DNA of 64,000 nucleotides from Lingula anatina (Eukaryota > Brachiopoda > Lingulata > Lingulida > Lingulidae): positions 686,481-750,480 of the forward strand of contig NW_019775524.1 in NCBI RefSeq assembly GCF_001039355.2. Reading direction: 5' to 3'. The notes beneath the pieces are model-generated. The model searched no databases. It was not told the origin of the DNA and worked only from the letters and a program-made list of their open reading frames with translations. A program made the translations under genes and the position numbers. Shown piece after piece: positions 12,801-23,147 of the stretch. The stretch's first letter is position 1. Each line of letters begins with the position of its first letter.

Positions 12801-15800
12801 GAAAACAAATGTGTGATTTGAAAAAGAAAATTTACTTTTTGCCTTGATGGAATTCAGCACTATCTGAGTTAATTTCTTTGATAAAATATGTCTGCTCTCT
12901 TTGTTCATTTCAGAAAAAGTACGCTCTAAATTTGATGATCAGTCCTCTCCTGAGGAGAGTGAGACCGAGTCAGTCCCTGAGCCATCAGAGGCGGCTTATG
13001 CTGAGGGGGTCCTTGACGACACCCCTCCCCAGTCCCCCGTGGAACTCAAAAAGGAACTCCCGTCCTATTATCCCGCAATCCAAGGCTGTCGAAGTGTGGA
13101 GGAATTCCACTGTCTAAACAGGATAGAGGAGGGCACGTATGGGGTGGTGTACAGGGCCAGGGATAAGAAAAAGGGTAGGCTGAATTTAACTTTATTGAGG
13201 AAATTTTGTTTAATTGAAGAAAAAAGTGGATTTAAAAATGTATTCAGGGTGTTTTGAGTTTGTAACGCAATATAGATTCCTCGATGATAGGAACTGCTGC
13301 TGAAATTTCATACAGTTAAAGAAAACAGTGGATTTTAAAACATATCCGTTTTTTTTCTTTTGAGTTTGAAACACAATTTGGTATTCAAGGGTAGATTCCT
13401 CTAAAGAAGGAGATTGATCAAAGTTCCTGATTACCCCATAATATGTTCCCTATGTATTGCAGTACCTATAATAAAATTGTTTTTTTCCAGATGAAATTGT
13501 AGCACTGAAGAGGTTAAAAATGGAGAAAGAAAAGGAAGGATTCCCCATTACCTCGATAAGAGAGATTAACACCATTTTGAAGGCGCAACATATGAACATA
13601 GTCACAGTTAGGGTAAGTCCGCTACACCATTGTTCTTGTACAGTTTAAGGAGACATAGTGAAGGCACAACACGTGAAAATAGTCACTGTATCTCTCACCA
13701 CATTTACTGAACCCTACTTCTCCACACTCACTCTAACTCTCACACACACATACACCCATACCTTCCCTCCAACTTGAATATCTGGTTATGTTGAATGGTG
13801 ATCTGTAATAATGAAATATTTGTTGTAGGAAATTGTTGTTGGAAGTAACATGGACAAGATTTATATTGTGATGGATTACGTGGAGCATGACTTGAAGAGT
13901 CTGATGGAGTCCATGAAACAACCGTTTATCATGGGTGAGGTTCATACATCAATTACTTTTTATGTACATGGTTCTAATTGATATTGAATGAACTGTTGTT
14001 GAACTAGTTCAGTACATTTGAATGAGATAATCATTAAAGATGATTTTTTACTACCCTATTATTTTATGTTCAAAGCCTTCTTTAATATATGTTTGAACAA
14101 GATTTGACCAAGAAATCTAGTTTTGGTCATGTGCTGAAGTTTACTTTCATGAAAATTAGAATGATAATAATCATGACTATTTTTTCTCCTTTGAATACCG
14201 ATTCTTAATGTTACAGGAGAGGTGAAAACTTTAATGCTTCAGTTGCTAAGGGGCGTGGCTCATCTCCATGACAACTGGATTATCCATAGAGACCTGAAAA
14301 CCTCCAATCTTTTGCTGAGTCACAAGGGCATCCTTAAGGTAAACTTAAATAGTCTGAATTTTTATTATTTTAGACTATTCTCCACTATTTCCCCTACGGT
14401 GAATTTAATTTATGAACTGCACATCAGTCCTATGCTAGCATTAGGGCTAAAATTATTTTAAAATGATATATAATTTTATCTAGAGGAAGATTTGGTAGGA
14501 GCTTGAATTAAATGATTGACAATAACTTAAAGTTAAAAAAATATCAGCTATTTATTATTTGGAAATTCTATCAGGTTGCATTTAGCCTGAAGGACCAAGT
14601 CTAAAGTAAAAGGCAGTTTAATACGGTAAAATATTTTGCCTTAAATTTTTTTTCCAGATCGGTGATTTTGGATTGGCGCGGGAGTATGGTTCTCCGCTAA
14701 GGGCATATACTAGTGTTGTTGTCACATTGTGGTATCGCGCTCCAGAGCTTCTGCTTGGAATTAAGGTGTGTACATGATGTTGTTATTGCTACTGTCAGCT
14801 TGGGGGATTGTTGTCCAGTTCTTCTGGTTGGGGTAAATGATGTTACTGTTTATATCATGTTGCTATATTGTTGTCTGTAGTTACTGCTTAGGATTGTAAG
14901 GTTTGTATGAGGCTGTTACTGTTACATTACTGATTTTAAAATTTTAGAATTTATAAGTCATATCATCTAATGTATATCATCTTAAATTTACAGCAATATT
15001 CTACACCCATAGACATGTATTCAGTTAGCTGTATATTCTTTGCTAATATTCACTCTTTACAGTAGTATTCAATGCCCATACGGAAATAGACAGTAGGCTG
15101 TTGTACCTTGTAGATATTTTATATTTCCAGCAATATTCAACTCCCATAGATATGTGGTCATTTGGTTTTACGTTCTTTGTTAATATTTTATATTTCCAGC
15201 AATATTCCACTCCCATAGATATGTGGTCATTTGGTTGTATATTCTTTGTAAATATTTTATATTTCCAGCAATATTCCACTCCTATAGATATGTGGTCAGT
15301 TGGTTGTATATTTGGGGAGTTGCTGACAATGAAACCCATTTTTCCTGGGAAGTCTGAAACTGATGAACTGCAGAGGATATTCAAGGTAAAGTTGAGGAAT
15401 TTTATTGAAATAACACATTTCAATAAAATAAGTGTTCTGTTTGAAACTGTTGTTTAATTATTACAGAGAATTGTGAGTAACTTTAGAGAGGTTGTACCCT
15501 AGACTATTTAGAGATTTTTCTATACAATTATGTATGTATATACAATTATGTATGTATGCCTGCCTGCATGTGTGTGTATATGCATATGTGTGTCATCATG
15601 AATATGTTTATACATAATCTATGGCTGATTTACATTTTTAAACCAAAAACCTGGGTATATAAAAAGTACATATAGATGAATAATTGATAGTTTGATTTGC
15701 TTGTTGTCCAGGATCTTGGCACTCCAAATGAGAGAGTTTGGGAAGGTGTGACAGAACTACCTCACTGGAAGAAATACACCTTTGCCAACTACCCATTCAA

Positions 15801-16811
15801 CTCAATAAAAAACAGATTTGGGAGTTATCTCTCAGAGACTGGTTTTCATCTTCTCAACAAGTAGGTCAAGGTCAAGGTTGTAAATTGCAGACTATAAGAA
15901 CCTTGATTTTGTTGTTGAAAAGAAGGAGAAAGATCTCACTTTGAAAAATGAGTTCAGATTATCATGAAAAGTTTGCTAGTTGGCTCCACACCCATTAAAA
16001 AAGTGACTCAAAAAAAAAAACTGATTATAATGAACTGAAATGGGTTTAAAGAAATTAGGTTTGTAGATCTTTATTTATTTATTTATTTATTAATATTATT
16101 TTGTCTGTGGGTTTGAGTAATATTATATTCTAACTTGGGAGTTCCCGGAAAAAAAAGTGCAGTGTTTTTTTTAACCCCATTACTTTTTTGTTCTCGGTAG
16201 ATTCCTGGCGTATGACCCAAAGAAGAGGATCACAGCGGAGGAGGCGTTGAAGCACGAGTTCTTTCAGGAGTCTCCCCAGCCTGTGGACCCTTCGATGTTT
16301 CCAACATGGCCAGCCAAGAGTGAGCAACCACGTCGCCATGGAAACACGCCCAAGCCGCCATCTGGTGGCAAAGCCTATGACCTACTTGTGAGTTTACATA
16401 GCTTTCAGGTCCTAGTTTGAAAATAACTTGAGTGGGTTCCTTGGCTTACGTCTTTGTTACCAAGGTTACATGATCACATGCACACATCTTACCCTAACAG
16501 GAATAGTGTTACAGCACTCTCATGGACACGTGCACACATCCAAGAAATTTTTTATGAAACCAGAAAAACAGAATTTTTCAGTAGTGAGCAACTATTTTAG
16601 GTTTAAACTTGATGCAACTATTTAAACAACTTGTTAAGAGGCCATTTTATTTAATTGATTGAATATTTATTTATTTATGTAATTTTTATATTTTAATTTT
16701 TTTAATTTTTTTCTTGTCAACCAGGGAGATGATGACGATACAGGGTTCCAGTTCACACATGCTACCAAAGGTGCCTCAGCTCAGGGTCCAGGATTTAGTC
16801 TAAAATTCTAA
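9844..16811 (+). CDS. CDK11: Cyclin-dependent kinase 11 (PITSLRE kinase), complete
   Basis: The exons are 9844-10016, 10329-10444, 10729-10903, 11284-11417, 11691-11831, 12254-12535, 12914-13174, 13491-13612, 13829-13934, 14217-14338, 14658-14765, 15269-15385, 15712-15860, 16201-16387 and 16725-16811. All are GT/AG and in phase, giving 759 residues (human about 795). The N-terminal half is charged: RE/K repeats, then an E/S-rich acidic stretch. The kinase domain shows EEGTYGVVY (glycine loop), VALKRL (ATP lysine), [30 protein letters not shown] and [13 protein letters not shown]. The family signature reads PITSIRE here instead of PITSLRE, and the T-loop is YTSVVVTLW where human has YTPVVV. 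The C-terminus, ending GPGFSLKF, matches human. Known role: nuclear kinase partnering cyclin L in transcription and splicing, plus mitotic functions. Oddities: tandem acceptor copies before the exon at 15269, and a repeat array after the stop. Confidence 0.96.
14960..15313 (+). repeat. Five-unit 69-bp array of splice acceptor plus exon start in CDK11
   Basis: Units start after AG at 14994, 15063, 15131, 15200 and 15269; spacing is 69, 68, 69 and 69 bp. Each unit has a pyrimidine-rich stretch, an AG, and a copy of the exon's first codons ([10 protein letters not shown], then G-C-I-F). The last is the real exon. The three right-hand units are open and in frame with each other (23 codons per unit), so use of an upstream AG would insert 23 or 46 residues. 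The first two copies are more decayed. Confidence 0.92.
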
Positions 16812-17060
16812 AGATTCATAGCCAAGGATTTAGTCTTAAATTCTAGAGACTCAAAGCCAAGTATTTAGTCTAAAGTTCTTAAGTCTCAAAGCCAAGGATT
16901 TAGTCTAAAATTTCTTGAGACCCAAAGCCCCAGACTTAGTCTGAAATGATAAAGACTGAAGGCCCAGGATTTAGTCTGAATTTCTGAAGACACTACCAGG
17001 GATTTAGTCTAGAATTCTAAAGACTTGAGGCCTGGGATTTAATCTAGAATTTGAGAGACT
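16785..17060 (+). repeat. Degenerate ~36-bp tandem repeat in CDK11 3'UTR derived from the last codons
   Basis: The coding end CCAGGATTTAGTCTAAAATT, with its stop, recurs as GGATTTAGTCTNAANTTCT about every 36 bp roughly eight times after the stop codon. The copies are separated by AGACTCAAAGCCAA-like spacers and decay rightwards. Confidence 0.85.
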
Positions 17061-17437
17061 CGTGATTTAACAGAAAATGCTAGACCATGTCTTTGTGTCA
17101 AAGATTAAGCTGGAAGTTCAAGGCTCATGGGATAGGAAGTCTGTAGTCTGATACACATGTTTAATGGTCCAAGGCTCATGAATCGACCTCCTAGTAAATC
17201 CTTCTTCAGGGGCCCAGGATTTGACCTTCAAGTTTTAGATAAATGCACTCAGAAGAGAATTTGTAATTGTAACCTAGCGACAAGTTAAAGTGACTCAGTT
17301 ATGACATTTGACAATGACATTTAACATTCTGCTTCATAATTGTCGAGGTTCAGACTGAAATGTTTTAAGGTCGCGGCTCATATATTGTTGCTAAAAGACG
17401 AGCAGCACAGTTTGCCGTCAGCTTATTGCAAATATAA

Positions 17438-17443
17438 AATAAA
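17438..17443 (+). terminator. Candidate CDK11 polyadenylation signal AATAAA
   Basis: AATAAA lies about 630 bases after the stop. Another candidate, CAATAAATT, lies near 17620. Neither is proven. Confidence 0.35.
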
Positions 17444-18135
17444 TGCATCCTGTGAGCAAAAATGGATAGGGGAAAAGATTTTTTTCTTCCTCTTTTTGTT
17501 ATCCGCAGGTTCCATCAGATGGTATTTTGTTTTAACAGGAAATGAGTAAATTGTAAGAAATTACGACATTTTTAGTATCGTAACATTTGTATTTCCATAT
17601 TGAAAACAAATTTATATTTCAATAAATTAATTTAAATTGAACCTGTTTTTCCTTTTGCTGCTTAATTAGACAAGTTATTTGAAGCAGAACAAGGAGGATA
17701 TTAATGTCTAAGTTGCAATATCTCCGATTGTTGCATTTGAGCACTTTAAATTAAACCTTTCCTATACTGAGGAGTTAAAATTAAAACTGATAACATCTGG
17801 ATGTCTTTAAAATTTCATTTGGAAATGTGGACTGAAATATTGATATACGTTTTAGCAAATAAAAATGTAAATGACATTATTTACCCATCCGATTGCACAA
17901 TGGTCCTGAAAAGTCCGAAAAAAAAACAAAACAAGGCATAGCAACGAGATAAGGGACAGCCGCGCAGAAATGATTGTGTCGTCATAGTGTAAAGTGACGT
18001 CAGCATGCGCGTGATGTGTTCTGTGACGAAATGCACAACGTTAGCTACAAGATTTGTTATTCACAGGAAGCGACGTGGGGGTTCGTTTCCTCTCATTGAT
18101 TTTATTTTTATATAATTTTATTTATTTATTTTGCA

Positions 18136-20304
18136 ATGTCTCTATGTGAATCGATAAGAAGCGCCGTGAGACAGGCCCGTGTTAGAGCCAGCCAGGCTGT
18201 GGCACATATAAAAACACGAGTAAATCGGAGACATCGCCGCGGCAGAAACCAAACCCCAGTATTTGTGACCTCTCTTACTCCGATACTGTGCAACGAGGAT
18301 GCAGCCAATCATAAGGTAATAGTTCATTTTTTTTACTTTGTTTGCTAACAGTAACCTTAACATGATACAGATTTATGTATAATTTTGCTCAATGTTACTC
18401 GGAAATAAAAATGCGATTCAGGTCTTACTTTTTTTCTAAGTTCTACTCATGTAGGTAAAATTGATAGAAAACTCTGCAAATTTGCACATTTAGATTGATA
18501 CAGAAGTGCACTTTTGAATGATTACACTGAATTATGACTCGTTACATTGCAAGCCACTGGCAAACAAAAAGATATTTATTGAAAGTTTTGTGTACTATTC
18601 TATTATCTATTAATTCTTTATTATCATTGGACCGAAAGTAAATATAAATCAAATTAACGAGATCCCATATAATACTGTTCTGTCCTCATTCTATCTAGTA
18701 AAAAGCACGTTTCTCAGAAACTCTTTCATTTACGTGCACGGACTCAACACTGACACCATCACGTAATGATTACAGGTACCACATTTATCGCAGAAGAAAT
18801 GTGCTCAAAAGTATAATTCCCAGGAGAAAAGGTGGGCTCAAAAATGAAAAAAAAATGTAGAAAAGAATCCTTTTTTGAAGATGGCTATATCTAATTGCTG
18901 AGTAATTTTACGTTAAACGTTTATTTATATTGTTCTAGATGGTTCTATTGTTCTTTTTAGTTGGTTGTTTTGTCAGTTAACTTAAAGGTAAATAATTGTG
19001 AATGTAAAAGTCTTTCGGTCTTGCGTTTTGTCTAATGGGAGATTATTCATTTGCTCATGGCCAAATTACATGAATGCGCGCGTGTTTGCATCTACATGTA
19101 TATTTGGCGAAGTGTTATGACTCGCTCAAAATAATGTGCCAGACAAATAGGACAAGCACCATTCACCACCGAATTTAACCATACTGAAATGTACAGTAGT
19201 CTCTATCTTTATTTATTATTTTTTTAATTTTCAACAGTTCTTCAACCACTCTAAACCAACCCCCCGCCACGTGTCTCTCCCCAGTCACGGAGAGACGAGA
19301 GAGACTCAAGGCTTGGCGTGACGAGCTGAAAAAGATCAGAGAAGAGTACGAGCGCGTGCAGGATGAGAACTGGGCCTCAGAACCAGTGAGAAACACTTTT
19401 AATTCACTCCTTAACGCGCTGTTTACAGTGGCGTTTTCGTGAACCAGGGCGCACGTTGCCATGTACTTAGGTCGTAGGTTTAACACGTGGTGTGTAAAGT
19501 CCTTACTGGTCATTTCGTGTTACATCGTGATCTGTCGTCATAACACCTGTAACAGAAGTGTGGTCCGCTAGTAATTGTCGCCTGAGTATATTTTCCAATA
19601 GTTTTAGTCGTGTTCACAACCAGTTGATTCTAGTTAGTCCGAGGGTCAAATATGGTGCACACTTGACCTTCCACGTGCGCCGTCCTAGCAGGGGCAGATC
19701 TATTAAATCTCGACATGCTTTCGGGTGGGTCGCACCATATTTGATCCGCGGACTAGTTAGAACCCAAGACGTCCACTCCCAGCCTACCATACTCGTCACA
19801 AAGACAATTTTCCTTTCCCAAATTAATTCATTTGTAAATGTTTACTGCGGCTAATTAGTGATCATTGTCTTCTGGTTAGCTTGAAAATGTAAATTTATAT
19901 TGAATTGTTGAACGAGTACTTCATGTTTATGTATTATAATTATTATTATTATTATCAAGGCTGAAATTCACGAAACGTTTGACGATATAAGCAGCGTACA
20001 CAAAGACATCAATGAAAGTAGGCCTACATGTACATATCTTGGAAGTAGCTCACATTGTGACTGAAATTTGCTCCTTACATCATATAATCACCCGTGTTGC
20101 TTTATTCGTTCACAGACTGTGCGCAAAAATCAAGAACTGTACGAGGCACTCTGCACACTAAATGCAACGGGAGGTGAATTCATGGCGAGTGAAGACGGGG
20201 AGATACCGGAGCCTTCGGGATACTTCGGCTCCGTCCGGAAATCGCTGAAAATTCCACGCAAACGTGCGCGTCGCCCAGCAGTCTCCGAGAGCAACTATGA
20301 GTGA
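18136..20304 (+). CDS. Unrecognised small basic/coiled-coil protein, apparent 1-bp frameshift
   Basis: Three exons: 18136-18315, 19238-19385 and 20116-20304, with good GT/AG borders. From the ATG at 18136 the first exon encodes an Arg-rich N-terminus (RVNRRHRRGRNQTPVF). Exon 2 in that frame reads HSKPTPRHVSLPS and meets TGA at 19319. The other frame of exon 2 reads SPVTERRERLKAWRDELKK, a clear coiled coil, and continues through exon 3 to EPSGYFGSVRKSLKIPRKRA and the stop. Total coding length is 517 bases, one more than a multiple of three. One C too many in CCCC at 19279-19282 would explain it. Otherwise translation could start at the internal ATG 18299, giving 117 residues. I do not recognise the family; the Lys/Arg-rich tail suggests nuclear localisation (inference). 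AATAAA follows at 20416. Confidence 0.55.
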
Positions 20305-20415
20305 CTTTACAGTATATTTTTGTTCGATAGTATTAAAATTTTGTTTTAGGTATATACGTCAAAATGACAGTGGAAACAAAAAAGAAATGATGTTCGTTTA
20401 ATTTCTATCATGAAA

Positions 20416-20421
20416 AATAAA
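20416..20421 (+). terminator. Polyadenylation signal AATAAA of the small coiled-coil gene
   Basis: It lies 112 bases after the stop codon at 20304, on the same strand. Confidence 0.55.
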
Positions 20422-20959
20422 GACAGTGTTGATTTACAAATTAATACAGCATACAGATTGCAAATGTGAAGAAAAACAGACAAAATAATAATCTAAGCAT
20501 TGTACTTGCTGTTTGCTGTTGTTTGTTTGTTTATTTATTTATGTATTTATTTAATTATTTATTTTTGCCTAAACTATACACTTTTGAAAGTATTTATGTC
20601 CCTAAAGCCTGGGTCACAATGCGCTTTCAATCTTTTGGCAAGCTTTTAACAACCACAAAATCTGGCGGTCGCTTGCAATCACTTTGCAAGCTAAATTAGA
20701 AGCTTTGGCATATTTTGATAGACAATCACTCTCAAAACAGTGCGACACGAGTGGTAGTCCGCTAGGAACCGTGGTCCCCATTACTTAGTACAGTTGACAT
20801 CCGTCCCATATACTAACAGTAAAATCGTACCCCAATACTCTGACTAACCCTAACCTGTACTAAGCATATGGGACCCCGGACTTCCATTTCGTAGGACTAC
20901 TACTCCTGTACGTCACGCCGGTTGCAACAAGGTTGCAGTGCGGTATCTGCGACCTCTTA

Positions 20960-21159
20960 GGCTCTATTCCCATAGATTTTAGATCGATCTATCCCCGCGG
21001 GGAGTCTCACTAGATTACTTTCAGATAATCCGACTTAAATGTCCGTCCCGCCTACTACAAGCTGTGAGGGGGTAATTAACTTTCGTGTCCGCCCGGCTGA
21101 CAGCTATTTAGCGTGAACCCCCAGGGAGTTAGGTCGATCTAATCTATGGAAATGGGGTG
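20960..21159. mobile_element. 200-bp Harbinger-like MITE, TTA duplication
   Basis: TTA lies at 20957-20959 and 21160-21162. The left end GGCTCTATTCCCATAGAT and the right end ATCTATGGAAATGGGGTG (read inward) are inverted, with internal GATCGATC blocks on both sides. It is in the opposite orientation to the copy at 6929. Confidence 0.75.
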
Positions 21160-21451
21160 TTAAAGACCACATTCAAGGTTAAGTTTACCAGTCGCACACC
21201 GTTTGCCGAGTAATAAAGAACCTGCCAACAATAATTGAAAACTGGTTGGCCAGTTAGAAAATTTTATGGCACAGACAGACCGAGTAGCCACAATATACAT
21301 ATCTTGACTTTCTTTGTCTCAAATGAGCTCATACAATATAGCGCATGTGCTGAGCTTTCTTACATGTAGGCCCGGTTTGGTGAGCTTTTCAATGCACGCG
21401 CTTAAAATTGGGGCCTAAGTAAGTTGGTGTGTTTATGGATCACTTTTTCCG

Positions 21452-21618
21452 CAGGGGCGGATTTAGGCCGTCTTCTGGGTCTTCCGGATGACGGTCATAT
21501 TTTCAAGTTTACATTAACGGGTATCTAGTTTTTCTGTAGGAAGACAGTCAAAAATAAAGAATGGATCAACAAAGATAATTTGGAAGACTGTCAGAAAATA
21601 TCTCTGAATCCGCCCCTG
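21452..21618. mobile_element. 167-bp non-autonomous element with CAGGGG ends and 5-bp TSD
   Basis: It starts CAGGGGCGGATTTAGG and ends CTGAATCCGCCCCTG, inverted to each other. TTCCG flanks both sides (21447-21451 and 21619-21623). CAGGG-type ends are hAT-like, although classical hAT elements duplicate 8 bp. Confidence 0.7.
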
Positions 21619-23147
21619 TTCCGTGTGTGCTTTGGGAATACAAGGGGAATTACAGTAAGTGGCAGTGAGAAGTTGTAGAATTGGTTTCGGGTAAAAATGA
21701 CACAGTTTCAACTATTCATATCCGTTCATATGTTTTGGTAAACATTCATACGATTAACGATTACTTCAACGCAGATATTATAATTTATTCATTAAAGACA
21801 GCAAAACGTCGGGCACTTATGAGGGCGTCTAAGAAGTGAGTTAATGATTCAATAAAAATCAGATTGAGGCAAGGCAAAATTGATAAATTGGTTAACGAGC
21901 ACGACCGACCCTAAAGAAATCGATTTTTATCAAAAATTTTATCACCTCACTCTTTACAATTGAAACAAAATTGAGATTTAATATCTATCGTTCATAGAAA
22001 AAAAACCCTTTCTGATAATTCGTGGGTTTCTTTTCACCAGAAATCAAATAATATTTGCTATCTGCTGTATTTCAGAGTTTATAAATCTTAGCTCCATTTT
22101 CATGTTGCAAATGGTGTTTCACCTAGCCGCTTTTTTGAATGTGCGTTCGTGCATCTTCGATTTTAAACACATTTTCGTGTACCTAGTATTTTAATTAAAA
22201 AAATTGTTTGTTTAATTTTTAAATGCATGTTGATATTTTAAGGGCTATAGAGTTACTAAAAGTGCTACTGATCCTGCTTTCTATAAGCATCATTTATCAT
22301 TAAAAAAAAAAAGAAACGTCTGCCGAACCTGTTTTCAGAGAATCTCCACTCGTAAACCAACTTATCAATCTTGCCTGGCCTAAACGTTCAGAGCACGTCG
22401 ACACATATGTAGGTGATTGTGACCTTAACGTAATACGTGTACATTCCACGTAGGAAGACGGTGCCATCTGATCTTAAATCAGGATGCGCTCTTTCACCGA
22501 AGAATTGAATAAGCATCATTAATCGATATATAACGTAGATTCATTGGATAAATAGCTACGATTTTATGAATCATCAGCAGAGCCTGCCAGACACGGACAC
22601 GTTTGTAACTATATAGCCTAAGTTCAATGGCAGCCTGGACACCCTTGCGGTCATGACCCCTGACCCTTGCGGTCATATACACTATATGTATATAACCGAG
22701 TCAGACAGTTTGATATTACAAAGGCTCCATCCTATTAATATCTTGGATTTATAGCATTCACTCTCACTTATATGTATAGCAGACGACCTATCCAAAAATT
22801 GGGACAGAAAAGTACTGGGGATAGGAAACTAGAACATCTCATCTGGATGTTAATATGAGGCATTGAGGCATATTTTCCTTGGGAAGAGACAAAGAGACAT
22901 TCTTATTTGATCGAGCAAACAGGGTATGGTTTATTTCCGTGAAGACATTCTGACAAAGGTGAGCAATTTACTTCCTCCACAAAAAGACAACGATAACGTC
23001 ACAACATTCCCCTTTGGGAGAAACGGGTCAACTAGTCACTGTCTTAGCAATCTCTGAAACCTCACGTTTACCTTTGAAAAGGCCGCTGGAAATTATCAAA
23101 CAAAATAAAATAATCACGCAGCTGTTGGCATATTTCCTGGTGTTGAC

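Larger units (their letters stand above)
20305..23147. other. Intergenic region with two small DNA elements
   Basis: It contains AATAAA at 20416-20421, TAGGAC-type repeat remnants at 20755-20925, a MITE at 20960-21159 and a CAGGGG-ended element at 21452-21618. I see no gene between 21624 and 23147. Confidence 0.5.

Noticed and set aside
15131-15268. Real additional CDK11 exons
   Set aside because: Copies at 15131 and 15200 have no donor of their own and only duplicate the start of the exon at 15269. They are reported as alternative acceptors instead.
19960-20017. Extra exon of the small coiled-coil gene (AEIHETFDDISSVHKDINE)
   Set aside because: It has plausible borders, but its 58-base length would shift the frame and cause a stop in the last exon. 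Skipping it keeps the frame.
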